DNA of 64,000 nucleotides. Origin: JBGRQA01 sp041725895 (GTDB lineage: Bacteria; Bacteroidota; Bacteroidia; Bacteroidales; Marinifilaceae). Numbering within the stretch: position 1 is the stretch's first letter; every line of letters starts with the position of its first letter. Location: NCBI GenBank assembly GCA_041725895.1, contig JBGRQA010000007.1, forward strand, positions 62,001-126,000, written 5' to 3'. The notes below the pieces were generated by a model. The model saw only the letters and a program-made list of their open reading frames with translations, was not told the DNA's origin and did not search any database. A program made the position numbers and the translations under genes. Of the stretch, positions 46,741 to 54,989 are shown piece by piece.

Positions 46741-47802
46741 ATGAATCTATTTCGTTTCGCACATCCCGAATACCTTTACATCCTATTGGTTATCCCCGTA
46801 CTGGGAATACTCTACTGGATGACCTACCGCCACAAGAAGAAAGCCCTGGAGCAATACGGCGATATGGAAATCATTTCCCAACTGATGCCCTACGCTTCCT
46901 TCACACGGCCGGTATATAAATTTGCCGTGATCCTTCTGGCCTTCTGTTTTATCATTTTGGGTATTGCAGGTCCCCAATTCGGATCGAAGCTGCAAAAAAT
47001 AAAACGCAAAGGCGTAGAAATCGTTATTGCTCTGGACGTTTCCAACTCCATGCTGGCTCAGGACATTCAGCCCAACCGTTTGGAGCGGGCCAAGAGAGCC
47101 ATTTCGAAAATGGTGGACAAATTGCACAACGATAAAATAGGACTGATCGTTTTTGCAGGACAGGCCTATACACAGCTGCCCATCACCACCGATTACGCAT
47201 CGGCCAAACTCTTCCTCTCCTCCATCAATACTGATATTGTACCCATTCAGGGAACAGCCATTGGAGCGGCCATCAACCTGGCAAGCAAAAGCTTCAGCCC
47301 CGAGAGCGAAGCCAGCAAAGCCATTATTGTAATCACCGATGGTGAAAACCACGAGGACGATGCCATTGAGGCAGCACAAGCGGCACAGGCACAAGGAATT
47401 ATTGTCCACACCATTGGAATGGGATTGCCCAAAGGTGCCCCCATCCCGGTAAAAGGACAACCCGGACAATACCGAAAGGATGATTCGGGAAATGTAGTGA
47501 TCTCCAAACTGGACGAAAGCATGCTGCAACAAATTGCAGAAGCCGGCGGTGGCTTGCCCATTCGGGCCAACAATACCACAACGGGTTTAAATCGCCTGTT
47601 CAACGAGATCAATAAAATGGACAAAACCGAACTGGAGCAAAGAGTCTACTCCGATTACGATGAAAAATTCCAGTATTTCATCGCCATCGGCCTGCTGCTA
47701 CTGCTTCTGGAATTCCTGATTCTGGAACGCAAGAACAAGCATCTGAAAGACATCCGTTTGTTCGGAAACAGCAACAAGTCCCAAATACCAGGTAGCAAGT
47801 AA
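46741..47802 (+). CDS. batB: BatB, VWA-domain membrane protein
   Basis: A 353-residue paralogue of BatA with the same layout. FRFAHPEYLYIL begins helix 1, the MIDAS motif is DVSNS (99-103), followed by QLPITTDYA and ITDGENHEDD near 200. The C-terminal helix lies near 315-330. Its last codons overlap a CAAGT-type repeat, so the C-terminal tail after residue 345 may be recent. It lies 39 nt after batA in the same operon. Confidence 0.92.
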   Translation: MNLFRFAHPEYLYILLVIPVLGILYWMTYRHKKKALEQYGDMEIISQLMPYASFTRPVYKFAVILLAFCFIILGIAGPQFGSKLQKIKRKGVEIVIALDVSNSMLAQDIQPNRLERAKRAISKMVDKLHNDKIGLIVFAGQAYTQLPITTDYASAKLFLSSINTDIVPIQGTAIGAAINLASKSFSPESEASKAIIVITDGENHEDDAIEAAQAAQAQGIIVHTIGMGLPKGAPIPVKGQPGQYRKDDSGNVVISKLDESMLQQIAEAGGGLPIRANNTTTGLNRLFNEINKMDKTELEQRVYSDYDEKFQYFIAIGLLLLLLEFLILERKNKHLKDIRLFGNSNKSQIPGSK

Positions 47803-47845
47803 CAAGTATCGCGTACGATACCTTGAGACTTGTCACTCGAAACTT
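47791..47845 (+). repeat. CAAGT-rich intergenic repeat, copy 2 (hairpin)
   Basis: Sequence GGTAGCAAGTAACAAGTATC, then CGATACCTTGAGACTTGTC-type arms around a CGTA centre form an imperfect hairpin. It overlaps the batB stop codon at 47800-47802. Confidence 0.55.
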
Positions 47846-47860
47846 AAAACTACAAAGAGT

Positions 47861-48661
47861 ATGAACAAATATTCAATTCTACTGATACTTGTACTGAGCT
47901 GCCTCAGCTTTTCCGGATTTGCCCAAAAGGAACGCAAATTCATCCGGAAGGGAAACGATCAGTTTGATAGCAAAAAATATGAGTCTTCAGAAGTTTTGTA
48001 CCGCAAAGCTCTGGAGAAAAAAGGCAACTCCTTCTCTGCAGGTTTCAACCTGGGCGATGCCTTGTTCAAACAAAAGAAATACGACGAGGCACTGAAGCAA
48101 TTTGAGAACCTGGCCGCCACCGAAAAGAATCCTGAAAATCTGGGGAAAGTATACCATAACATTGGGAACACCCTGCTGATGAACAAAAAGATTGATGAGA
48201 GTATCGAAGCCTACAAGAAATCGCTTCGTTACCATCCCAATTCGAAGGAAACCAAATACAATCTGGAGTATGCCCGCCACATGAAGAAGAAACAGGAGGA
48301 GCAGAAAAAGCAACAGCAGAAGAACCAGCAGAACAAGAACAACAAGGATCAAAAGGACCAGAAAGATCAGAACAAGCAGGATCAGAAGGACCAAAACAAG
48401 CAGAACCAGGACAAAAAAGATCAGGACAAGCAAAAGCAGGATCAAAACAAAAAGGACCAGCAAAAGCAGAAAGATCAGCAGCAGAAGCCAGGCGACAAAA
48501 AGAAGGAACAACAGCAACAAGCCGGGAAAATCTCAAAGGAGGATGCAAAACGACTGCTAGAGGCCCTGCAAAACGACGAGAAAAAAGTCCAGGATAAGGT
48601 GCAAAAAGCCAAAGCCAAAAAGCAGAAAGCCAAAAAGACTAAAATTCAAAAGGATTGGTAA
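47861..48661 (+). CDS. batC: BatC, TPR protein with a charged low-complexity tail
   Basis: A 266-residue protein with a signal peptide (to about 21), TPR units (about 25-130, including HNIGNTLLMNKKIDESIEAY) and a striking tail (about 140-225) made almost only of K, Q, D and N. A short helical end follows (EDAKRLLEALQNDEKKVQDK). The tail is built of repeated units such as DQKDQNKQ. Opposite-strand Leu-rich frames there are shadows. BatC is a periplasmic scaffold of the Bat system. The tail is longer than usual and may be repeat-expanded. Confidence 0.88.
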   Translation: MNKYSILLILVLSCLSFSGFAQKERKFIRKGNDQFDSKKYESSEVLYRKALEKKGNSFSAGFNLGDALFKQKKYDEALKQFENLAATEKNPENLGKVYHNIGNTLLMNKKIDESIEAYKKSLRYHPNSKETKYNLEYARHMKKKQEEQKKQQQKNQQNKNNKDQKDQKDQNKQDQKDQNKQNQDKKDQDKQKQDQNKKDQQKQKDQQQKPGDKKKEQQQQAGKISKEDAKRLLEALQNDEKKVQDKVQKAKAKKQKAKKTKIQKDW

Positions 48662-48712
48662 GCATTTCGAATTGCTTTGAGATGAAATGCTGGTTCACTA
48701 ATGAATTATAAC

Positions 48713-48720
48713 TAAATTTG
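48713..48720 (+). promoter_or_regulatory. Possible internal -7 box upstream of batD
   Basis: TAAATTTG, about 105 nt before the batD start, in a 165-nt gap that also has a GCATTTC/GAAATGC hairpin (48662-48690). It suggests, but does not prove, a promoter for batD and batE. Confidence 0.3.
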
Positions 48721-48826
48721 TACTGAACCCCAATTATGGGATACGAAACGAGGGCTTCGAGCCTATTGTAACTATATTAAAACGATAGAATCGGCCTTCT
48801 GATTCAATAAACAAACAGTATTACCA

Positions 48827-50635
48827 ATGAAGAGATTACTAGTACTATTTCTTTCAACTCTCTTATTTACGGCTTATGCAAAAGCCGATGAAGTGAATTT
48901 TTCGGCCTCCGCTCCCAATGTGGTGGAAGTTGGAGAACAATTTCGTTTGGCCTTTTCGGTAAACAAGAAAGGCAAAAACCTTATTCTGCCCAAACTGATC
49001 GATTTCGATATCTTGATGGGCCCCTCCACTTCCAGTAGCATGAGCACCCAGTACATCAACGGGAAGATGACTTCCAGCTCATCGTACACCTATACCTATG
49101 TACTGATGGCCAAAAAGGAGGGCAAATACACCATCGATCCGGCAAAGATTACGGTTGACGGAACAGTTCACAGCTCCAAACCCATTACCATTGAGGTGGT
49201 GAAGGCAGATCCTGCCAAAAGCAAACGTCAACGCTCAGGCTCCAACCAGGCAACGGCCAGCAAGATTACGCAGGACAACCTTTTTGTAAAAGTAAGTGTG
49301 GATCGCAATTCAGTATACATGGGCGAACACGTGGTAGCCACCATCAAGGTGTATACCCGCCTGCAGATTGCCGGCTTCGGGGATTCCAAATTCCCCTCCT
49401 TCGACGGCTTCCTGAGCCAGGAGATCAAGCAGCCCAACCAGATCAGTCTACAGAGAGAGAATGTAAATGGTACCATCTACAATACGGGAATCATTCGAAA
49501 ACTAATTCTATTCCCCCAGCATACGGGTGAAATCACCATCGATCCGTTCGAACTGGAGTGCGTAGTTCGCCAGCGAAGAAAAGCACGCTCTCAAAGCTTC
49601 TTTGATGATTTCTTCGACTCCTACCAGGATGTGAGAGTACCTCGCAGAAGTAAACCGGTAAAAATTAAAGTAAAGGCATTGCCCAATAACGCGCCCAATA
49701 GCTTTCATGGTGCTGTGGGTCAGTTCAAGATGACCACTACCCTAGATAAGGATTCGATGAAAACCAACGATGCCATTACCATGAAGGTAAAGATTTCGGG
49801 TAACGGAAACCTGAAGTTGATCGATCCTTTGAAATTCAACTTCCCGGCCGACTTTGAGGTGTACGATCCGGAAGTGAAGCAACAGCTGAAGAATTCAGCC
49901 AGGGGAACCTCGGGATCTACCACATTCAAATACCTGATTATTCCACGACATGCGGGAGATTTCGACATCGATCCGATCTTCTTCACCTATTTCGATCCCA
50001 AATCGAAAAGCTACAAGGTGAAACGCACCAAACGCTTTAAAATACATGTGGACAAAGGCGAAGAGGATGTAGCTGGCCAGGTGGTGACCACCCTAACCAA
50101 GGAGGATGTGAAATTCATCGGCAGAGACATTCGCTACATCAAAACCAACGATTTTACCCCCCAGTTGAAAGGAGAAGTATTCTTCGGAACTCTAAACTTC
50201 TACCTGGCCTACCTGGGACCTTTGGCCCTGTTTGTCCTACTGTTCCTTTTCAACCAGAAGCGCATTCGCGAAAATGCCGACCTGGCAAAGGTGAAAAACA
50301 AGCGAGCCAACCGAATGGCTATGAAGCGTCTCAAAGGGGCTTCACAAAGCCTGAAAGCACAGAAGAAGGAGGAATTCTACGATGAGATACTAAAAGCCCT
50401 GTGGGGATACACCAGCGACAAGCTGAACCTGCCTCTTGCAGACCTTAACAAGGAGAACATCTCCGAGCTGTTAATTGGTAAGGGAGTAGCCCGGGAATTG
50501 ATTGATCAGTTTATGGAGATCCTGAATACTTGTGAATTTGCACGCTACGCACCGGCCTCCGGATCTTCCGAAATGGACCGGATTTACGAGGAAACCATGG
50601 AGACCATTACAAAACTGGATAAGAGCATTAAATAG
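48827..50635 (+). CDS. batD: BatD, large exported protein
   Basis: A 602-residue protein. A signal peptide (to about 20) precedes several Ig-like beta domains (25-440; motifs NVVEVGEQFRLAFSVN, VDRNSVYMGEHVVATIKVY, TNDAITMKVKISGNGNL). One transmembrane helix lies near 460-480 (LGPLALFVLLFLF) and a cytoplasmic helical tail with DEILKALWGYTSDKLNLPLA near 525 follows. This is the BatD (Oxygen tolerance) family layout. It belongs to the Bat operon, though a 165-nt gap precedes it. Confidence 0.93.
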   Translation: MKRLLVLFLSTLLFTAYAKADEVNFSASAPNVVEVGEQFRLAFSVNKKGKNLILPKLIDFDILMGPSTSSSMSTQYINGKMTSSSSYTYTYVLMAKKEGKYTIDPAKITVDGTVHSSKPITIEVVKADPAKSKRQRSGSNQATASKITQDNLFVKVSVDRNSVYMGEHVVATIKVYTRLQIAGFGDSKFPSFDGFLSQEIKQPNQISLQRENVNGTIYNTGIIRKLILFPQHTGEITIDPFELECVVRQRRKARSQSFFDDFFDSYQDVRVPRRSKPVKIKVKALPNNAPNSFHGAVGQFKMTTTLDKDSMKTNDAITMKVKISGNGNLKLIDPLKFNFPADFEVYDPEVKQQLKNSARGTSGSTTFKYLIIPRHAGDFDIDPIFFTYFDPKSKSYKVKRTKRFKIHVDKGEEDVAGQVVTTLTKEDVKFIGRDIRYIKTNDFTPQLKGEVFFGTLNFYLAYLGPLALFVLLFLFNQKRIRENADLAKVKNKRANRMAMKRLKGASQSLKAQKKEEFYDEILKALWGYTSDKLNLPLADLNKENISELLIGKGVARELIDQFMEILNTCEFARYAPASGSSEMDRIYEETMETITKLDKSIK

Positions 50636-50640
50636 AAAGG

Positions 50641-50712
50641 AGGATCGCAAGTCAAATGTCAAAAGTGTCAAGTCACTAGTAGCAAGTGGCAAGCACACCT
50701 TACTTCGATCCT
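50641..50712 (+). repeat. CAAGT-rich intergenic repeat, copy 3
   Basis: Outer arms AGGATCG (50641-50647) and CGATCCT (50706-50712) enclose CAAGT-rich sequence including AGTAGCAAGTGGCAAG. Copy 4 at 50813-50842 carries nearly the same sequence inverted (CTTGAGACCTGCTACTTGCC), so the two could pair. Confidence 0.55.
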
Positions 50713-50812
50713 AAAAAAACAGATGTAAAGAAAAGATTAAAAAAACAACCATGACAAGTACATTATAGCACAAAAGCAATATAAATGACAACAGGAAATC
50801 AACTATTGTCAC

Positions 50813-50842
50813 AGCTTGAGACCTGCTACTTGCCACGTGGTA
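50813..50842 (-). repeat. CAAGT-rich intergenic repeat, copy 4 (inverted)
   Basis: Reverse-oriented copy just before batE; on the minus strand it reads GGCAAGTAGCAGGTCTCAAG. It would place a large stem in any batD-batE transcript. Confidence 0.5.
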
Positions 50843-50855
50843 CTAAAATAAAAAC

Positions 50856-51602
50856 ATGAAAAGATTCATCATCATATTCGCCCTCCTGCTCAACGGCATG
50901 GCATGGGCCCAGCAGAATCCGATTTCGGAAGCCAACGAACTCTACAAGAAGGGTGAGTTTGAAAAGGCTGTGGAATCCTATCAATTCGTACTGAATACGG
51001 GCATTGAGTCGCCGGAAATCTACTACAACCTGGCCAATGCCTACTACAAAACCGGACAGGTGGCTCCGGCCATTCTGAACTACGAACGCGCCAAACTTTT
51101 GGCACCAAACGATAAGGACATTGCCTACAACCTGGATTTGGCCCGCAAGCACGTGGTGGACAAGCTGGAGGTATTGCCTGAATTCTTTATAACCCGATGG
51201 TTCAAAGGTCTGCGTACGGATCTGTCAGCCGATACCTGGGGATTGCTAAGTATTGTACTCTTCCTCTCCTTCCTGGTTTGTGCAGGACTTTACCTCTTCT
51301 CCCACCGGGGAGGAATTAAGAAGCTGGGCTTCTTCCTGGGCATTCTGGCCCTGGTATTCAGCTTTACCTTCTACAACTTCGGAGCGAAGCAGAACAAGGT
51401 GATGACCCAACGCAACCAGGCCATTGTATTTACCCCTAGTGTAACCATCAAAGGTTCGCCCGACGAAAGTGGTACGGAACTCTTCCTGCTGCACGAAGGC
51501 ACCAAAGTTAAGATCATCGACAGCCTGGGCGAATGGAGAAACATTCAACTGAGCGATGGCAACGAGGGATGGTTGAAGAAAGAGGACATCCAGGTGATAT
51601 AG
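50856..51602 (+). CDS. batE: BatE, TPR and SH3-like protein
   Basis: A 248-residue protein. A signal peptide (to about 18) is followed by TPR units (20-100; NLANAYYKTGQVAPAILNYE), two transmembrane helices (about 125-145 and 155-172) and a C-terminal bacterial SH3 domain (about 190-248; VTIKGSPDESGTELFLLHEG, WRNIQLSDGNEGWL). This is the usual BatE layout. It is the last Bat gene, followed by a terminator at 51659. Confidence 0.92.
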   Translation: MKRFIIIFALLLNGMAWAQQNPISEANELYKKGEFEKAVESYQFVLNTGIESPEIYYNLANAYYKTGQVAPAILNYERAKLLAPNDKDIAYNLDLARKHVVDKLEVLPEFFITRWFKGLRTDLSADTWGLLSIVLFLSFLVCAGLYLFSHRGGIKKLGFFLGILALVFSFTFYNFGAKQNKVMTQRNQAIVFTPSVTIKGSPDESGTELFLLHEGTKVKIIDSLGEWRNIQLSDGNEGWLKKEDIQVI

Positions 51603-51658
51603 GATACGCACAGCGGTTAGCAGTAGCTGACCTTACAAATGCATTATACGATTTAGGA

Positions 51659-51688
51659 AAGCGCTGACCGGAAGGTTGGCGCTTTTTT
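51659..51688 (+). terminator. Terminator of the bat operon
   Basis: Stem AAGCGCTGACC/GGTTGGCGCTT (one mismatch, one G-T) with a GGAA-type loop and six T. Confidence 0.82.
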
Positions 51689-51729
51689 AATCCTATAGTT
51701 TGCCATCCAAAAGATGGTTCCGTGATATT

Positions 51730-51776
51730 GCGGTGCGAAAGCCCAAATCACTCTGATCAACCAAATGCGGCACCGC
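51730..51776 (+). repeat. GCGGTGC/GCACCGC inverted repeat, left copy
   Basis: Arms GCGGTGC (51730-51736) and GCACCGC (51770-51776). The same structure, including TCAACCAAATGCGGCACCGC, recurs at 52784-52830. Confidence 0.65.
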
Positions 51777-51799
51777 TAACAACACACATCACATTTTGC

Positions 51800-51962
51800 T
51801 ACAATATTGCATCCCCTCTGGGGATGATTAACCTTGGATCAATTCTTGCAGACTAGTGCCAGAATATCTCTCCTTCTCCTCAATATATGTTGTGAATCCC
51901 GGAGGGATTCCACTATTGTAGCCAATTGCATTGGTGTTGAAAAACCAACCCCGGAGGGGTTG
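51800..51962 (+). repeat. REP-like direct repeat, left copy, with GGA-loop hairpins
   Basis: About 160 bp repeated at 52573-52733 with clear similarity throughout. It holds three hairpins: ATCCCC/GGGGAT (51811-51825), GAATCCC-GGA-GGGATTC (51894-51910) and CAACCCC-GGA-GGGGTTG (51946-51962). The last sits 3 nt from the transposase stop. Confidence 0.8.
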
Positions 51963-51964
51963 CA

Positions 51965-52453
51965 CTATTGGTTGTGAATCCTTTTTGTGGTATCTAAAAA
52001 TTCAAATAAATATTCATCTTGAAATGAAATCTCGAACTTTTCCAACATTTTCAAATACTCCCTCTTAAAAGATACCTTTTTATGATGTTCTTCCTGACGT
52101 AGAATGTATCGATAAGCATTATCTAAATTTGACTTGGCGTAGGAGAAACCACCAAACCCTTCCTGCCATTGAAATCTTTTTTGAAACCATTGATTCTGAT
52201 TGATAAACAATGCCGAACTTCGTTTGATATCCCGGACTAAATCTGTGATCGATTGATTTGGATTGAGACCCAAAAGAATGTGAATATGATCCTCCATTCC
52301 ATTAACAGCTATTGATTTATGCTTTTTCATTGTTAATAATCCTGAGATATAGGGAAATAATATTTCACGATGTTTTTTCCGGAGTAGGTTTTCCCGAAAT
52401 TTGACAGCAAAGACCAGGTGGATGTATATTTGTGTGTATGTATTGGGTTTCAT
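51965..52453 (-). CDS. REP-associated tyrosine transposase (Y1, IS200/IS605-like)
   Basis: A 162-residue single-strand transposase. The HUH motif appears as HIHILLGLNP near 57 (H-I-H). The catalytic tyrosine is probably in NAYRYILRQEEHHKKV near 120. YTQIYIHLVFAVKFRE at the N-terminus is typical of this group. Such enzymes recognise hairpins and cut next to them. Here hairpins with GGA/GAA loops lie on both sides and are its likely substrates. The start is ATG 52453. It looks intact. Confidence 0.88.
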   Translation of the reverse strand: MKPNTYTQIYIHLVFAVKFRENLLRKKHREILFPYISGLLTMKKHKSIAVNGMEDHIHILLGLNPNQSITDLVRDIKRSSALFINQNQWFQKRFQWQEGFGGFSYAKSNLDNAYRYILRQEEHHKKVSFKREYLKMLEKFEISFQDEYLFEFLDTTKRIHNQ

Positions 52454-52572
52454 TTCGATTGATGTTGATTGGTATTCAATTTACGAAATTTCTATGGTTT
52501 TATTTAATTGATTATTGGAATAATAATGGATCATTCTCCTGGGATCCGGTTGGTACATTCAACAATATTTCT

Positions 52573-52733
52573 ACAATAATGCATCCCCTATGGGATGATT
52601 AACCTTAGATCAATTCTTGTTGACAAATGCCAGAATATCTCTCCTATTACTTTATATATGGTGTGAATCCCGGAGGGATTCCACTATTGTAGCCAAATGC
52701 ATTGGTGTTGGAAAACCAACCCCGAAGGGGTTG
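52573..52733 (+). repeat. REP-like direct repeat, right copy, with GGA/GAA-loop hairpins
   Basis: Second copy of the 51800-51962 block. Hairpins: CATCCC/GGGATG (52582-52597), GAATCCC-GGA-GGGATTC (52665-52681, identical to the left copy) and CAACCCC-GAA-GGGGTTG (52717-52733). The two copies flank the transposase gene. Confidence 0.8.
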
Positions 52734-52783
52734 CATTCTGCGGCTACACAATTAAATATCCATAATTGTCAACCATCGCCTTT

Positions 52784-52885
52784 GCGGTGCAAAAACCAAC
52801 ATCACTTTGATCAACCAAATGCGGCACCGCTAAAAACGCACATTACCTTTTGCTACAATAATACATCCCCTCCTGGGATGAATGA
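52784..52885 (+). repeat. Further REP-like repeat: GCGGTGC hairpin and following sequence
   Basis: Repeats 51730-51830: arms GCGGTGC (52784-52790) and GCACCGC (52824-52830), then TTTGCTACAATAATACATCC, as in the left block. Another GGA-loop hairpin AATGCC-GGA-GGCATT follows at 52919-52933. Confidence 0.7.
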
Positions 52886-53049
52886 AAACCACAACCAACC
52901 GCAAATGTTTCCATCCCCAAATGCCGGAGGCATTCCATTATTCAGCAGCAACGGCAAAGCTCCTCCCCTACCTGGTGAACAATCCGAAAGAGACTATTCA
53001 CGAAACTGTGTCTAAAATAGAAATTCTTAACTTAAGTATTTTTTTAGAC

Positions 53050-54264
53050 ATGGAAAACAAGAGCTTTGATTATGATGGCTTTGAGAAGAAGACCATCGCT
53101 GGAATAAAGGAAGGAAAAGAAATCTTTGGAAAGGAGGGGCTTTTTACCCCATTACTCAAACAATTTCTAGAAAAGTGCCTGGAGGCAGAGCTTGAAGAGC
53201 ATTTGGAGCAGGAGCAAAGCAGGGGGAACAAACGCAATGGCAAGAGCAGTAAAATGGTTCGAAGCACCTGTGGTAGTTTTGACCTGGTTACCCCACGGGA
53301 TCGAAAAGGGACATTTCAACCCCAAGCTGTCGGCAAACGGCAAGTCTTTCTGGGGGATGATATGGAATCCAAGATCCTTTCTCTTTACGGCAAGGGAAAC
53401 AGCTATTCGCAGGTCCGCTCCCTGATGGAGGAATTCTATGGCTTACGTATCTCAGAGGGACAAATAAGCGAGATCACTAATAAGATCATCCCGGAATTGG
53501 AGGAGTGGCAAGCACGGCCCCTGCAAAAAGTCTATACATTTGTATGGTTTGATGCTATTCATTTTAAGGTTCGCATCAATGGAGTGGTGGAAAGCAGAGC
53601 CTTATACAATGTATTGGCTTTGAATAGGGATGGTAATCGAGAGCTATTGGGTTTATTTGTTTCAGAAAGCGAATCCTCCAAATTTTGGTTACAGGTTATG
53701 GAGGACCTTCAAAACAGAGGGGTAGAAGATATTCTGATTATCTGCACCGATAATTTGAGTGGTTTCTCTGAAGCGATCAGTTCGGTCTATCCCAAATCCA
53801 TTATTCAATCCTGTATTGTTCACCAAATCCGTAACTCGACAAAATACGTTGTTTATAAGGATCGGAAGGAATTTGCTGGGGACCTGAAAACCATCTACAA
53901 AGCTACAACTGTAAATGCAGCTGAAGAAGCATTGGGTAAAGCCGAAGAGAAGTGGAAGCACAAATATGGGCCGGCCTTCAAATCATGGCGTAAAAATTGG
54001 TCAAAACTTTCCTCCTTTTTTGATTTTTCAAAGGACATTCGGCGGATAATGTACACCACCAATGCCATTGAGGGAGTTCATCGCCAAATGAGGTCAGTTA
54101 CCAAGACCAAAGGCGCATTCTCTTCTGAAATGGCCTTGAAAAAACTAATCTATTTAAGAATAAAGGAGATAACAAAGAACTGGAAAGGCAAACAGGCCAA
54201 TTGGGGCTTGGTTCTTTCGCAATTAGAAATTAAATTTGGAGATAGGATCTGTGGTGAAGATTGA
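53050..54264 (+). CDS. IS256-family transposase
   Basis: A 404-residue mutator-type transposase. RNGKSSKMVRSTCGSFDLVT-like and PRDRKGTFQP segments near 75-95 precede the DDE domain. The first catalytic Asp is probably in FVWFDAIHFKVR near 175, the second in IICTDNLSGFSEAI near 240 with SCIVHQIRNS near 260. The Glu is in YTTNAIEGVHRQMR near 340. The start is ATG 53050, inside the terminal repeats; a longer frame from 52882 crosses the left end and is false. It looks intact. Confidence 0.92.
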   Translation: MENKSFDYDGFEKKTIAGIKEGKEIFGKEGLFTPLLKQFLEKCLEAELEEHLEQEQSRGNKRNGKSSKMVRSTCGSFDLVTPRDRKGTFQPQAVGKRQVFLGDDMESKILSLYGKGNSYSQVRSLMEEFYGLRISEGQISEITNKIIPELEEWQARPLQKVYTFVWFDAIHFKVRINGVVESRALYNVLALNRDGNRELLGLFVSESESSKFWLQVMEDLQNRGVEDILIICTDNLSGFSEAISSVYPKSIIQSCIVHQIRNSTKYVVYKDRKEFAGDLKTIYKATTVNAAEEALGKAEEKWKHKYGPAFKSWRKNWSKLSSFFDFSKDIRRIMYTTNAIEGVHRQMRSVTKTKGAFSSEMALKKLIYLRIKEITKNWKGKQANWGLVLSQLEIKFGDRICGED

Positions 54265-54307
54265 TGTTTTTCTTATTAAGCAAAGGTAAGAGTTGTTCCA
54301 GAACCCG

Positions 54308-54360
54308 TCAAGGTCATGACAAGTGGTCTGCCGCAGGCGCAACACAGACCAACCTTGACT
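54308..54360 (+). repeat. Compound hairpin inside the IS256 right end
   Basis: Outer stem GTCAAGGT/ACCTTGAC and inner stem TGGTCTG/CAGACCA, between the transposase stop and the right inverted repeat. It may end transcription or shield the transposase from outside reading. Confidence 0.55.
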
Positions 54361-54443
54361 GAACCTGAAAAAACATCTAAAAAGGTTTCTAAGAGAAAAA
54401 ATCAAGGAATATAATCGAGAGACACAGTTCCGTGAATACATCC

Positions 54444-54989
54444 ATCTCTGAACTCAGAGAACATTCAAACAAAGTTGAGACAGCAATCTCTGAACTCAGA
54501 GATCGTTCAAACAGAGTTGGGGCAGCAATCTCTGAACTCAGAGAACATTCAAACAAAGTTGAGACAGCAATCTCTGAACTCAGAGATCATTCAAACAGAG
54601 TTGGGGCAGCAATCTCTGAACTCAGAGATCGTTCAAACAGAGTTGAGGCAGCAATCTCTGAACTCAGAGATCGTTCAAACAGAGTTGAGACAGCAATCTC
54701 TGAACTCAGAGATCGTTCAAACAGAGTTGAGGCAGCAATCTCTGAACTCAGAGATCGTTCAAACAGAGTTGAGACAGCAATCTCTGAACTCAGAGATCGT
54801 TCAAACAGAGTTGAGACAGCAATCTCTGAACTCAGAGATCGTTCAAACAAACTTGAGACAGCAATCTCTGAACTCAGAGATCGTTCAAACAAACTTGAGA
54901 CAGCAATCTCTGAACTCAGAAATCGTTCAAACAGAGTTGAGGCAGCAATCTCTGAACTCAGAGATCATTCAAACAAACTTGAGGGAACA
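54444..54989 (+). repeat. 42-bp tandem repeat array, 13 units
   Basis: Thirteen units of exactly 42 bp start at 54444 and every 42 nt after that, up to 54948, with a degenerate 14th from 54990. Each unit contains CTCTGA-AC-TCAGAG, a 6-bp hairpin with a 2-nt loop; one or two units have a changed base in it. Variation is mostly G/A (CGT/CAT, AGA/AAA, GAG/GGG, ACA/GCA). Since 42 is a multiple of 3, the array is open in more than one frame (units such as AISELRDRSNRVET), so open frames here are not good evidence for a protein. It begins 5 nt after the IS256 end. Confidence 0.92.

Larger units (their letters stand above)
52995..54438 (+). mobile_element. IS256-family insertion sequence
   Basis: A 1.44-kb element bounded by 19-bp inverted repeats: TATTCACGAAACTGTGTCT at 52995-53013 and its complement AGACACAGTTCCGTGAATA at 54420-54438 (18 of 19 match). 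It carries one transposase gene and, past it, a complex hairpin (arms GTCAAGGT 54308-54315 and ACCTTGAC 54353-54360, inner TGGTCTG/CAGACCA). The 8-9 nt on either side do not match, so no target-site duplication is visible. It separates the REP-like zone from the 42-bp array. Confidence 0.85.

Noticed and set aside
47987..48548. Minus-strand Leu/Val-rich frames opposite batC
   Set aside because: They are the complement of the Lys/Gln/Asp codons of the BatC tail; batC has a full family match.
52882..53049. Longer start for the IS256 transposase
   Set aside because: It would begin outside the left inverted repeat in REP-like sequence.
54444..54989. CRISPR array
   Set aside because: There are no unique spacers: each unit follows the next directly with an exact 42-bp period, and no cas genes are near.
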